From Alteripontixanthobacter muriae (lineage in GTDB: Bacteria; Pseudomonadota; Alphaproteobacteria; Sphingomonadales; Sphingomonadaceae): a DNA stretch of 63,631 bases. The position numbers and the translations under genes were made by a program. The stretch covers positions 1 through 63,631 of the forward strand of contig NZ_JAAFZT010000007.1 in NCBI RefSeq assembly GCF_013336795.1, in the 5' to 3' direction. Under the pieces are notes generated by a model. The model did not search any database, was not told the origin of the DNA, and saw only the letters and a list, made by a program, of their open reading frames with translations. Shown piece after piece: positions 36,667 to 46,377 of this stretch (positions are counted from its first letter, which is position 1; the number at the start of each line of letters is the position of its first letter).

Positions 36667-37391
36667 CGGCGAAGGGCTCCCGACTGGCATCCGACACGGC
36701 GATGGTCATGGCTGCAGGTCTGGGTAAGCGGATGCGTCCTCTCACCGCATCCCAGCCGAAGCCGATGGTCCGCGTTGCCGGGAAGCCGCTGATCGATCAC
36801 GCGCTTGACCGGGTTGCGGAAGCTGGCGTCGCGAGGGCGGTCGTCAACGTGCATTACTTTGCCGATGCGCTGGAGGCTCATCTGGCGGAACGCGATACTC
36901 CTGAAATCTGCGTATCGGACGAGCGGGAAATGCTGCTGGAGACAGGCGGCGGGATGGTCCATGCCCTGCAGCATCTGCCCGACCCGTTCTTTTCCCTAAA
37001 TTCCGACAACATCTGGCTTGATGGGCCGCGTGACGCTTTCCAAGACCTTTCAGATTGCTGGGATGCGCAGCAAATGGATGCGCTTCTCCTGCTGGTGCCG
37101 CATCAGAGAGCCGTCAATTTCAGCGGTCCGGGCGATTTTCACATGGATCCGGCCGGTCGCCTGCGGCGGCGGGCACCCGGCCGGATCGCCCCCTTCATCT
37201 TTACCGGCATCCAGATCGTCTCGCACCGGCTGCTGCGAGATGCGCCCGGTGGCAAGTTTTCGACCAATGTGCTGTGGGACCGCGCACTTGAAGAAGGGCG
37301 GCTGTTCGGTACGACGTTCACCGGCCAATGGTTTGAAGTCGGCACGCCCGATGCGATCCGCCCGACAGAAGATGCGCTGACCCTTGGCTGA
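36663..37391 (+). CDS. murU: N-acetylmuramate-1-phosphate uridylyltransferase MurU
   Basis: Makes UDP-MurNAc from MurNAc-1-phosphate and UTP, completing the AmgK/MurU recycling shunt, which confers intrinsic fosfomycin tolerance where studied. The 242-residue nucleotidyltransferase has VMAAGLGKRMRPLT near residue 14 and SQPKPMVRVAGKPLIDHAL after it. LNSDNIW carries the metal-binding Asp. The GTG start overlaps the amgK stop; the long upstream frame is an amgK shadow. Its stop lies eight bases inside addB. Confidence 0.9.
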   Translation: MTAKGSRLASDTAMVMAAGLGKRMRPLTASQPKPMVRVAGKPLIDHALDRVAEAGVARAVVNVHYFADALEAHLAERDTPEICVSDEREMLLETGGGMVHALQHLPDPFFSLNSDNIWLDGPRDAFQDLSDCWDAQQMDALLLLVPHQRAVNFSGPGDFHMDPAGRLRRRAPGRIAPFIFTGIQIVSHRLLRDAPGGKFSTNVLWDRALEEGRLFGTTFTGQWFEVGTPDAIRPTEDALTLG

Positions 37392-40359
37392 GGGTCCGTC
37401 AGTCTACTCCATCGCCGCGCACCGCGGATTTGCCGATGCGCTGGTTGCGGGCCTTCTGCCGCGTTATTCCGACCCGGAGCTCGGTCTTGCGCGGCTGACT
37501 CTGCTGTTGCCGAGCGGGCGCGCCATGCGTACCGTCAGCGAAGCCTTCATCCGCCTGTCGGGCAATCAGGTGGGCGGTGCGGGCGGATTGCTGATGCCCC
37601 GCATGGTCGTGGCCGGCGATCTCGATCTGGACGAGGCGCTCGGGCCGCTACTCGACCCGATGGGAAGCAGCGACATACCTCCTGCCGTCGAGCCGACGCG
37701 CCGCTGGCTCCGGCTTGCAGCCTTGCTGGAAGAAGAAATGGGCGCAGATGCACCGCGTGGCAGCGCGCTTCTGCGCCTTGCGCAGGATGTCGCCGGAACG
37801 ATGGACCGGCTGCTGGTGGAGGATATCGGCCCCGAAGAATTGCTGCAGGACCGTGTCCTCGACCTGCTCGGCGATCTGTCGCACCATTGGCAGAACAGTC
37901 TGCGCCTGTTCGCGCGGGTGCAGGCGCGCTGGCTGGCCGAATTGCAGCAGCGCGATGAACTTGACGCCGCTGCCCGGCGCAATCGGCTGTTCGACCATGC
38001 CGCCCGCCAATGGCGTTTGCAGCCGCCCCCGACGCCGATCGTTGCGGCCGGGATCACCAGCGCGTCACCGGCCCTCGCGAAATTGTTGAGGGTGGTTGCC
38101 GGCCTGCCGGACGGTGCCGTAATTCTGCCTGACCTCGACCTCACTATGGAGCAGGCTGTCTGGAACGAACTCGGCTCGGCAGGCGCACCGCAGCAGCAAG
38201 GCGAAGCGCCTTTCGAGCGCAGCGACGCGGTGACGCATCCGCAGTACCATTTGAAGCTGCTGCTGAACCGGATGGGAATCTCCCGTGACGAGGTGCGCCA
38301 GTGGCACCGCAAGGGGATGGGCGCCGCGCCGCCGACGCGCACACGGGCAATCTCTTCTTTGTTCCTGCCCCCCGATGCGAGCCGGATCTGGATTGACCTG
38401 CCTTCCGAAGACCGCCGCTTGTCCGGCGTACGCGTGATGGAAACCGTCAATCCGGAAGAAGAGGCACAGTCGGTGGCCTTGCTGGTCCGGCAGGCAATCG
38501 CCGACCCGGAACGCCGCGTGGCGGTGGTGACGCCTGATCGCGGCCTTGCACGGCGCATCGTCCATCATTTGCGCCGCTGGAACATCGTTGCCGATGACAG
38601 CGCGGGTCGCCCGCTGTCGCAGACTGCTTCTGGTCGCCTGTTCCTGCTGCTGGCGGAAACAGTGGCGGAACAGGCTGCACCGATACCCTTGTTGGCGCTG
38701 CTGGAAGATCCGCTCGTCAACGGAGGCATGCAGCGCGGCACCTGGCTCGGCCATGCCCGCGCTTTCGAATTGAAGATGCGCGGACCTCGCCTGACCCCCG
38801 GCCTTGAACCACTGGCAGAGTTGGCGAAAGATGCTCAGGTCATTGAGTGGTGGACGGTCATCACCGAAATTCTATCGCCGCTGATGATCGATGCTGGTGC
38901 AACTCCGCTGGCAGATCTGATCGACAGGCTTGCCGCTGCAGGCGAGGCACTTGCCGGCGAAGCGATCTGGGCGGGCGAGGATGGCCGCGCGTTGGCATCC
39001 TTCGTGGAAGATCTGCGCCTGCATGCTGAGGATGTCGGCACTGCGCTGGAAGTACGCGAACTGCCGCCGGTCCTGCGCGACGCGATGGAACAAATCGCGG
39101 TTCGCCCGCCCTATGGCGGTCATTCGCGGGTCGCTATTTACGGATTGCTCGAATCCAGGATGAGCCGGGCCGATCTCGTCATCTGCGCTGGTCTCAATGA
39201 AGGAACATGGCCGGCTGCCAGCAAGACGGATGCCCTGCTGGCACCGGGTGTATTGCGCGCGATTGGCGTGCCCGGTGCGGATTTTCGCATCGGTCTTTCG
39301 GCGCATGATCTGGCCGGAGCCCTGGGCGCCCCCGAGGTGGTCCTCAGCCGCAGCGCACGCGACCTTGGCGGCCCTGCCATCCCCTCGCGGTTCCTGCTCC
39401 GTGTGCAGGCGCTGCTCGGCCGGGATCTCCTGCCGCGTCACCGCGAAACCGTCATGCCCGAACTTGCCCGCGCAATCGACGACGCGCCGCCCGCGCTGCC
39501 CTATACGCAGCCATCGCCGAAGCCGTCTGCGGAACAGCGCAAGCGGCGCATCAGCGTCACCGCGCTGGATAGGCTGCGGTCCGATCCCTATCAGTTCTAC
39601 GCCGGATCGATCCTCGGGTTGAAGGAACTCGACGGGCTGGATGCAGAACCCTCGGCCGCATGGCGGGGAACTGCCGCGCACGAGATCCTGGAGAATTGGC
39701 ATCGCAGCGGACGCCCGATGCCGGAAGTCGCCGCAAAGGTTCTGCAGCAGATGCATGCTCACCCCTTGATGCGGGCGCTGTGGGAGCCGCGCCTGATGAA
39801 AGCCCTGGAATGGGTGGAGCAGGAGATCGCTGCCATGGACGGCCGCAAGCCGGTGCTGTTCGAGGAGTGGGGCGCGATGATGGTCAAGGGCATAGAGATT
39901 TTCGGCAAGGCGGATCGCATCGACCTTATGGAGGATGGAGCGCTCGGCATTGTCGATTACAAGACTGGAGGGCCACCGTCCGGACGCGAGGTCGAGGCTG
40001 GTTATGCGCTGCAACTCGGCACGATCGGCATGATGGCGGAGCGTGGCGCTTTCGCTCCGAAGGACGGTCCTGCCCTGACCGGAGAGGCGCGGAAGTTCGA
40101 ATATTGGTCGCTCGCGAAGAGCGATCGCAGTGAAACAGGGTTTGGCTACATCGCTACACCGCTGAAGGAAGGCGCGAAGCGCAGCGGAATTGCACCGGGC
40201 GAATTCCTGCCGGCTGCCGAGCACTTCCTGCACGATGCACTCGACAGGTGGATATTGGGAGAGGAAGGCTTCACCGCCCGGCTGAACCCCGATGCGAAGG
40301 CTTACGCCACCTACGATCAGCTGATGCGGCTCGACGAATGGATGGGGCGGGAGGAATGA
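37384..40359 (+). CDS. addB: Double-strand break repair protein AddB (alphaproteobacterial type)
   Basis: Non-motor nuclease subunit of the AddAB helicase-nuclease that processes double-strand ends for RecA. The 991-residue product has an N-terminal helicase-like fold with TLLLPSGRAMRTVSEAF. A late C-terminal RecB-type nuclease domain has the FEEWGAMM/DRIDLM stretch and GIVDYKTGGPPSGREVE (catalytic Asp, Lys). The start is TTG at 37384, overlapping murU by eight bases. No cysteine-cluster Fe-S motif is obvious at the extreme C-terminus. Confidence 0.93.
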   Translation: MAEGPSVYSIAAHRGFADALVAGLLPRYSDPELGLARLTLLLPSGRAMRTVSEAFIRLSGNQVGGAGGLLMPRMVVAGDLDLDEALGPLLDPMGSSDIPPAVEPTRRWLRLAALLEEEMGADAPRGSALLRLAQDVAGTMDRLLVEDIGPEELLQDRVLDLLGDLSHHWQNSLRLFARVQARWLAELQQRDELDAAARRNRLFDHAARQWRLQPPPTPIVAAGITSASPALAKLLRVVAGLPDGAVILPDLDLTMEQAVWNELGSAGAPQQQGEAPFERSDAVTHPQYHLKLLLNRMGISRDEVRQWHRKGMGAAPPTRTRAISSLFLPPDASRIWIDLPSEDRRLSGVRVMETVNPEEEAQSVALLVRQAIADPERRVAVVTPDRGLARRIVHHLRRWNIVADDSAGRPLSQTASGRLFLLLAETVAEQAAPIPLLALLEDPLVNGGMQRGTWLGHARAFELKMRGPRLTPGLEPLAELAKDAQVIEWWTVITEILSPLMIDAGATPLADLIDRLAAAGEALAGEAIWAGEDGRALASFVEDLRLHAEDVGTALEVRELPPVLRDAMEQIAVRPPYGGHSRVAIYGLLESRMSRADLVICAGLNEGTWPAASKTDALLAPGVLRAIGVPGADFRIGLSAHDLAGALGAPEVVLSRSARDLGGPAIPSRFLLRVQALLGRDLLPRHRETVMPELARAIDDAPPALPYTQPSPKPSAEQRKRRISVTALDRLRSDPYQFYAGSILGLKELDGLDAEPSAAWRGTAAHEILENWHRSGRPMPEVAAKVLQQMHAHPLMRALWEPRLMKALEWVEQEIAAMDGRKPVLFEEWGAMMVKGIEIFGKADRIDLMEDGALGIVDYKTGGPPSGREVEAGYALQLGTIGMMAERGAFAPKDGPALTGEARKFEYWSLAKSDRSETGFGYIATPLKEGAKRSGIAPGEFLPAAEHFLHDALDRWILGEEGFTARLNPDAKAYATYDQLMRLDEWMGREE

Positions 40360-43300
40360 GCGGCGGCGCAGTTCATGCGCTGAAGGACAATCAGGCGCTC
40401 GCCGTCGACCCGCGCGACAGCGTGTGGCTTTCCGCCTCGGCGGGCACCGGCAAGACGCAGGTCCTGTCCGCCCGTGTGCTTCGCTTGTTGCTGCGTCCGG
40501 GCGTCGATCCCGGCCAGATCCTCTGCCTCACCTTCACCAAGGCGGGCGCTGCGGAAATGGCAACTCGGGTCAATGCCGTGCTGGCCGGCTGGGTCCGAAT
40601 GAAATCCGCCGATCTGGCTGTCCACCTGAAGGCGATCGGCGCGCCTTTCGACGCTGACATCCAGGCCCATGCGCGCACCCTGTTCGCACAGGTGCTCGAC
40701 ACGCCCGGCGGCGGATTGCGGATCGATACGATCCACGCCTTCGCGCAATGGCTGCTCGCCGCCTTCCCGGAAGAGGCAGGTCTGATGCCGGGCACAACGG
40801 CGATGGAGGACCGCGACCGCGAGGTGCTTTCCCATCAGGTCCTCGCCGACATGCTGGTCACGGCAGAGCAGAACGGCGAGAGGCAGCTCCTCGACGCTCT
40901 CGCCATGCTCAGCCTGCGGATGGGAGCCGACGGCGCGAAGGCCTGGCTGATGCGCTGTGCCGAAGCGCGAGAGGTCTGGTTCGGCACAGGTGCGTGGTCC
41001 GCACCCCTGCGCGGCCGGGTCCTGCAGCTTTTAGACCTCAAATCCGACAGCGGTCCGGAAGATCTCGCTGCCCTCTGCAATGACGATACCTTCGCTTGCG
41101 AAGCGTTGCGGCAATGTATCGCGGCGAATCTGGCGTGGGGCACCAAGACCGGCCTCTCTACGGCAGAAGCCGGGCAGAAGTGGCTGGCGGCTGAAGCGAG
41201 CGGACGCCCGTCACTCTGCGCCGATCTCGCCAAGGCCTTTTTCACGCAGGGCGGCGATATGCGCAGCCTCAAGTCTCTGGAAAAGCAGGATGCGCAATAT
41301 GCCGCATCGGCGGAGGCGCTGAAGGCTGCAATCGATGCCGTGCAAACGCGCGCCAGGCTGATGGAGCTTGCCGACTGGCTGGCGCCGGCGCTGGAAATCG
41401 GCCGCCGCTTTGCAATTGCCTGGGACGAGGCGAAGACGCGCGAAGGACTGATGGATTTCGACGACCAGATCCGCCGGGCTGCAGCGTTGCTTACCCGGTC
41501 CGATATTGCCGACTGGATCCGCTACAAGCTCGACCGGCGCTTCGATCATATCCTGATCGACGAGGCGCAGGATACGAATGAGGCGCAATGGTCCATCATT
41601 CGTGCCCTGACGGAAGATTTCTTCACCGGATCGGGACAGCGCGAGGATGTCCTGCGGACCATTTTCGTGGTCGGCGATTACAAGCAGGCGATTTTCCGGT
41701 TTCAGGGGACCAGTCCCGAAAACTTCGAGATTGCCAAGCATCATTTCGCGCAAATAATGGCGGAAACTGCGCGGAATGCCGATGAACTGAGCCAATCTTC
41801 GCCCGCGCGCGAGTTGGTGGATCTCGGCCTTGGCCGATCCTACCGCACGGCGCAGCCGGTCCTCGACTTCGTCGATGCGGCCATTGGTGCGATCGGGCCC
41901 GCGCAGTTCGGTCTGACCGATGCGCCCGACCGGCATCGTGGCGACGACCGGCCCGGCATGGTCACACTTTGGCGCCCGGTCGCGGCACAGCCCGATGGGG
42001 ACGAGCAGCAGGGCGATGCGGGCGGTGAAGGCGAGGGGCCGGAAGGATGGGTTTCCGAACCTGAAAGGCGAATGGCCGACCGCATCGCCGCGCAGGTGAA
42101 GCGCTGGATGGACAAGGGCTTTCCGCTGGTAAAAGGCACCAGCCGCAACGCCGGACCAGGCGACGTGATGGTCCTGGTGCGAAAGCGGCGCGAGCTTGCC
42201 GGACTGGTCGTCGCTCGCCTGCATGCCGCCGGTGTTCCGGTGGCCGGTGTGGACAGGCTGCGTCTAGGTGCGCCACTCGCGGTGAAAGACCTGATGGCGG
42301 CGATCCGCTTTGCCGCCCAGCCGCTGGACGATCTGAGCCTGGCCAATCTGCTCGTTTCGCCCATCATGGGCTGGACCCAGCAGCAGCTGCTCGATCATGG
42401 CTACAGGCCCGACAAGGTGGCGCTATGGAACCATCTTCGCCGTAGCGAGGATGCCTTCGTCATCCAAACCGCGGAGGCCCTGCGCGAGGTGTTGCGCCTC
42501 GCCGATTACGAGCCGCCGCAGGCGCTGCTGCACTGGATGCTTGTCGGCCCCTGGCAGGCGCGCCGCAAGCTGGTCGCGCGGCTGGGGCGAGAGTCCAATG
42601 ATCCGATCGACGAATTGCTGAACGCGGCACAGAACTATACTGCCAGTCACACCGCCAGCCTGCAGGGATTCATCCACTGGTTCGACGCGGGCGAGGGCGA
42701 GTTGAAGCGCGACGCGGCCGAAAGTACTGGCCTGGTTCGGGTGATGACGGTGCATGGATCGAAGGGATTGCAGGCACCTATCGTCATCCTTGCAGATGCA
42801 ACCGGCAACCCTGACGCATCGCCGGTTCGCGGACTGACCCTGACGGAAGAACTGCCGGGCGGCGCAGGGCGGACGCTGCCGCTTCCCCCGCTCAAGGCCG
42901 AGGAGCGGATCGGCCCTATAGCGGAAGCCGAATCTGCTGCTGCCCTCGCCGAACGGCAGGAGCATTGGCGGCTGCTCTACGTCGCGATGACCCGCGCCGA
43001 AGAAGCGCTGTTCATCGGCGGTGCCCTGGGCAAGAGGGAAGCCGAACCTGCTGCGGACAGCTGGTATGCCCGGCTCGCGCCGTTGCTCGACCCTGCGCCG
43101 GTAGAGGACGACATCTGGGGATCGCACCTTGTATGGGGCGAGTTGGCGGAGCCGGTCACGGAGGCAGTCCCGCCTGCTGCTGCGCCAAGGCCAGAACTGC
43201 CCGATTGGGCGACACAGCCGATCGGACGCGAACCGCGCCCGCCGCGCCCGCTGGCACCGTCTTCAGCGGGCGAGGACCTTGCTGCCGACCCGCCCCTGCC

Positions 43301-43868
43301 GCCGCAGGTTGCACGTTTTGCTGCCCGGCGCGGGGTGCTCATCCACCGCTTGCTGGAAAGGTTGCCTGAGGTGGAGCCAGAGAGGCGCAGGGAAGTGGCC
43401 GAGCTCTGGATGAAGAGACAGGGGGCGGATATTTCCGCTGCGGAGCAAGGCGAGATCGTCTCATCCGCCCTTACGGTTCTTGAGCATCCCGACTTTGCTG
43501 AAGTCTTCACGCCTTCGGCAACAGGCGGCGCGTTGGCAGAGATTCCGCTTGCCGCGACGGTTGACGGTCAGGTCATCGCGGGTGTTGCCGACCGATTGCT
43601 GGTGACTGCGAACGAGGTCACCGTCATCGACTTCAAGACCGCTCGCCGCCCGCCTGCATCGGTTGACGCCATACCGGAAGCCAATTTGCGCCAGATGGCT
43701 GCCTACACTGCGGCACTCGGCAGAATCTATCCCGGACGCCGCATTCGCGCTGCGATCCTCTACACGCAGACGCCCGAACTCATGGTGCTGCCGGATGGTT
43801 TGCTGGCGCGGCATGGGGCTAGATTGCAGGGCGGCAAGGATAGCTTTGCCGCCTCGCCCGTTGAATAG
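40356..43868 (+). CDS. addA: Double-strand break repair helicase AddA
   Basis: Motor and nuclease subunit partnering AddB. The 1170-residue UvrD-family helicase has Walker A SASAGTGKTQVLSARVLRLL near residue 27, motif II in ILIDEAQDTNEAQW, GDYKQAIFRFQGTSPE, and motif V VMTVHGSKGLQAP. The C-terminal nuclease domain has VTVIDFKTARRPP and LRQMAAYTAALG. The ATG at 40356 overlaps the addB stop. An open frame beginning 36 codons earlier is an addB shadow. trxA follows after 51 bp. Confidence 0.95.
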   Translation: MSGGAVHALKDNQALAVDPRDSVWLSASAGTGKTQVLSARVLRLLLRPGVDPGQILCLTFTKAGAAEMATRVNAVLAGWVRMKSADLAVHLKAIGAPFDADIQAHARTLFAQVLDTPGGGLRIDTIHAFAQWLLAAFPEEAGLMPGTTAMEDRDREVLSHQVLADMLVTAEQNGERQLLDALAMLSLRMGADGAKAWLMRCAEAREVWFGTGAWSAPLRGRVLQLLDLKSDSGPEDLAALCNDDTFACEALRQCIAANLAWGTKTGLSTAEAGQKWLAAEASGRPSLCADLAKAFFTQGGDMRSLKSLEKQDAQYAASAEALKAAIDAVQTRARLMELADWLAPALEIGRRFAIAWDEAKTREGLMDFDDQIRRAAALLTRSDIADWIRYKLDRRFDHILIDEAQDTNEAQWSIIRALTEDFFTGSGQREDVLRTIFVVGDYKQAIFRFQGTSPENFEIAKHHFAQIMAETARNADELSQSSPARELVDLGLGRSYRTAQPVLDFVDAAIGAIGPAQFGLTDAPDRHRGDDRPGMVTLWRPVAAQPDGDEQQGDAGGEGEGPEGWVSEPERRMADRIAAQVKRWMDKGFPLVKGTSRNAGPGDVMVLVRKRRELAGLVVARLHAAGVPVAGVDRLRLGAPLAVKDLMAAIRFAAQPLDDLSLANLLVSPIMGWTQQQLLDHGYRPDKVALWNHLRRSEDAFVIQTAEALREVLRLADYEPPQALLHWMLVGPWQARRKLVARLGRESNDPIDELLNAAQNYTASHTASLQGFIHWFDAGEGELKRDAAESTGLVRVMTVHGSKGLQAPIVILADATGNPDASPVRGLTLTEELPGGAGRTLPLPPLKAEERIGPIAEAESAAALAERQEHWRLLYVAMTRAEEALFIGGALGKREAEPAADSWYARLAPLLDPAPVEDDIWGSHLVWGELAEPVTEAVPPAAAPRPELPDWATQPIGREPRPPRPLAPSSAGEDLAADPPLPPQVARFAARRGVLIHRLLERLPEVEPERRREVAELWMKRQGADISAAEQGEIVSSALTVLEHPDFAEVFTPSATGGALAEIPLAATVDGQVIAGVADRLLVTANEVTVIDFKTARRPPASVDAIPEANLRQMAAYTAALGRIYPGRRIRAAILYTQTPELMVLPDGLLARHGARLQGGKDSFAASPVE

Positions 43869-43919
43869 ACGACCCCTGCGCCCGACATGGGCGACAAGCA
43901 ACAATTCAAGGAGAAAACA

Positions 43920-44240
43920 ATGGCCACCGTCAACGTGACAGATTCCAGCTTTCAATCGGACGTACTCGATTCCGAAACGCCGGTGCTGGTCGATTTTTGG
44001 GCCGAATGGTGCGGGCCATGCAAGATGATTGGCCCCTCGCTGGAAGAGATCAGCGATGAACTGGGCGACAAGGTGAAAATCGCCAAGATGGACATCATGG
44101 AGAACACCGAAGTGCCCGGGCAGATCGGCGTCCAGTCGATCCCGTTGATGGTGCTGTTCAAGGGCGGCAAGCCGGTGGCGCAGAAGCTCGGCGCTGCACC
44201 CAAGAGCCAGCTGAAGAGCTGGATCGAAAGCGAGCTCTAG
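43920..44240 (+). CDS. trxA: Thioredoxin 1
   Basis: General cytoplasmic disulfide reductase. The 106-residue product has the active-site WAEWCGPCKM with Cys31 and Cys34, the cis-Pro in VQSIPLMVLF, and GGKPVAQKLGA. The ATG at 43920 has a strong AAGGAGAAAACA ribosome site; the eleven codons before it in frame are not part of the family. It is the last gene of the run begun by divL and converges with the IMPase-family gene seven bases away. Confidence 0.97.
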   Translation: MATVNVTDSSFQSDVLDSETPVLVDFWAEWCGPCKMIGPSLEEISDELGDKVKIAKMDIMENTEVPGQIGVQSIPLMVLFKGGKPVAQKLGAAPKSQLKSWIESEL

Positions 44241-44247
44241 GCTGCTG

Positions 44248-45051
44248 TCAGGTGCTTTCCGGCGGATAGAGGTCCGCCATCGCCTGCCATAGTTCCGGGG
44301 ACGCCGCGCCGATCAGGCCGCGGCGTTCCCATTCATTTACACGATATGGCGAACCGTCGGGCCGGGCGACTTTCCCCCCGGCCTCGTTCAGCCACAGCGA
44401 ACCCGCCGCATGGTCCCAGGCCAGCGTGCGTTCGAAGATCGACACATCGTTTTCGCCCAGCGCCAGGCGCGGATATTGTTCTGCCGCACAGCGGGGAATA
44501 TCCACCAACCGGTAGTGCGGAGCAATTTCGCGCTTGATTACAGCGCGGCGTTCTTCGTTCAGAAAGACCAGCGAAATGGCGGCGACCGGCGGCACTTCCC
44601 CGGTCGTTCCCGCTTTGATTCGTTCCCCGCCGATATAGGCGCCTTCGCCGAAATGTGCCGCGCAGAAGCGGCCCGTGATGCAGTCATAGATCCAGCCGGA
44701 TTGTACCACGCCGCCATCTGCGAGTGCGATCAATATGCCGAACGGTGCTTCACCCTTGGCGAAATTATTCGTGCCATCCAGTGGATCAACGATCCAGCAG
44801 GCACCTGACAGGAGTTCCGCGACCTGCGGGTTGGCGTGAACATTTTCTTCCCCCACTATGGCGATGCCCGGGTTCAGCCGCGCCAAGCCCTCGCAAAGCA
44901 GATCTTCCGCCGCGCGGTCGGCGACGGTCACGACATCGTCGGCGGCCTTGTTCTCGATCTGCGATGCGGAAAGGGTGCGGTAATGCGGCATGATCGCTTC
45001 TTCCGACGCGCGGCGCATCAGGGAGAGAATTTCGCGGTCGAGCACGCTCAT
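44248..45051 (-). CDS. Inositol-monophosphatase-family phosphatase
   Basis: A 267-residue Mg2+-dependent, lithium-sensitive-fold phosphatase. The metal-site motifs are VGEEN, WIVDPLDGTNNFAKG (D-x-x-D-G-T) and LAWDHAAGSLWLNEAGG (WDxAAG). Possible activities are inositol phosphatase, histidinol-phosphatase (HisN-type) or 3'-phosphoadenosine phosphatase; sequence alone does not settle it. Its ATG overlaps the argJ stop (ATGA), so the two are co-transcribed. Pairing with an amino-acid gene makes HisN-like activity an attractive but unproven choice. Confidence 0.88.
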   Translation of the reverse strand: MSVLDREILSLMRRASEEAIMPHYRTLSASQIENKAADDVVTVADRAAEDLLCEGLARLNPGIAIVGEENVHANPQVAELLSGACWIVDPLDGTNNFAKGEAPFGILIALADGGVVQSGWIYDCITGRFCAAHFGEGAYIGGERIKAGTTGEVPPVAAISLVFLNEERRAVIKREIAPHYRLVDIPRCAAEQYPRLALGENDVSIFERTLAWDHAAGSLWLNEAGGKVARPDGSPYRVNEWERRGLIGAASPELWQAMADLYPPEST

Positions 45052-46274
45052 GACCGGTAATCCGCGTTAATGGCGATGTACCCGTGCGTAAGATCGCAGG
45101 TCCACACGGTGGCGAACCCGTCGCCCAGTCCGATATCCGCTTCCACGACGATTTCCTCACCCTTCAGATGTTCGGCCAACGGCGCCTCGTTGAAATTGGC
45201 GATCCGTTCGCCGTTTCGCGCCGCCTGGATGCCGCCGAAAGCGATGGAGAGCCGGTCGCGATCGGCCGGCTCTCCGGCCTTCCCCACCGCCATGACGACC
45301 CGGCCCCAATTTGCATCCTCGCCCGCAATCGCGGTTTTTACCAGAGGAGAATTAGCGACGGAAAGCGCGATCCGATGCGCGCTATCGTTGCTCACTGCGC
45401 CGGTAACCCGCACCTCGATTAATTTGGTAGCGCCTTCGCCATCGCGCACGACAAGCTGCGCCAGCTGGCGGCAGATATCCTCCAGCGCGGCTGCGAAGGC
45501 GTCGGCGCCCGCATCCTCCGCTGACTTGATTTTTGCGTTACCTGCCGTGGCGGTCGCAAAGGCCAGCACGGTGTCGCTGGTGGAGGTATCGCTGTCCACA
45601 GTAATGCAGGAAAAGGTGCGCCGATTGGCAGAAGACAGCGCCTCTTGCAGGAAAGCCGCATCCACGGCGGCATCGGTAAAGATATAGCCGAGCATCGTCG
45701 CCATGTCGGGCGCAATCATGCCGCTGCCCTTGACGATGCCGACGAGTTCGACCCGCGTGTCTCCGACCATTGCGGAGGCAGTCGCTCCCTTGGCGAAAGT
45801 GTCCGTCGTGGCAATGGTATCGGCAGCGTCGCGAAATGAGCATGGATCGGCGTTAAGGACGGCGGCAACCCCGCTTTCTGCTCTGTCCAGCGGCAGGGGC
45901 ACACCAATGACGCCCGTAGATGACACGAAGACCTCGCCCGCCGCGCACCCCACATGCGCCGCGACCTGCGCGCAAATCTGTTCGACTGCCTTGCGGCCGC
46001 GAGCACCCGTGAATGCGTTGGAGTTGCCGGCGTTTACGATCAGGGCACGCGCTTGCCCGGCCTTCACCTGTTCCCGGCCAAGTTCCACCTCTGCCGAGGG
46101 GCAGGCGCTGCGGGTGAACACGCCTGCCACGCTGGTGCCCTCCGCCAGTTCGGCGAAGGTGACATCGCAGCGGTCCCACTCCTTGTAACCGGCCCTCGCG
46201 ATGCGCAGGGTCACGCCGGCGACCGGCGGCATGTCGGGGAAGGGGCGGGCGAGGGGTGAGGGTGCGAGTTCCAT
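45048..46274 (-). CDS. argJ: Bifunctional glutamate N-acetyltransferase / amino-acid acetyltransferase ArgJ
   Basis: Recycles acetyl from N-acetylornithine to glutamate and can make N-acetylglutamate in arginine synthesis. The 408-residue precursor self-cleaves at the Ala-Thr bond in KGSGMIAPDMATMLGYI, so the Thr becomes the nucleophile of the beta subunit. Other marks are NAGNSNAFTGARG, SSTGVIGVPLP, and NWGRVVMAVGKAGE. The ATG at 46274 was chosen because the product begins as in the family; the frame extends 83 codons further without similarity. It overlaps the downstream IMPase-family gene by four bases. Confidence 0.95.
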   Translation of the reverse strand: MELAPSPLARPFPDMPPVAGVTLRIARAGYKEWDRCDVTFAELAEGTSVAGVFTRSACPSAEVELGREQVKAGQARALIVNAGNSNAFTGARGRKAVEQICAQVAAHVGCAAGEVFVSSTGVIGVPLPLDRAESGVAAVLNADPCSFRDAADTIATTDTFAKGATASAMVGDTRVELVGIVKGSGMIAPDMATMLGYIFTDAAVDAAFLQEALSSANRRTFSCITVDSDTSTSDTVLAFATATAGNAKIKSAEDAGADAFAAALEDICRQLAQLVVRDGEGATKLIEVRVTGAVSNDSAHRIALSVANSPLVKTAIAGEDANWGRVVMAVGKAGEPADRDRLSIAFGGIQAARNGERIANFNEAPLAEHLKGEEIVVEADIGLGDGFATVWTCDLTHGYIAINADYRS

Positions 46275-46377
46275 GACATTTTGGCGACTATGCGAGGATG
46301 GACCTGCCCGCAAGCGTGGTGGAAACCCTGGTCGATGCCCCTTGCGCCTGCTTGCTGGCCGCATGTAGTCACCGACT

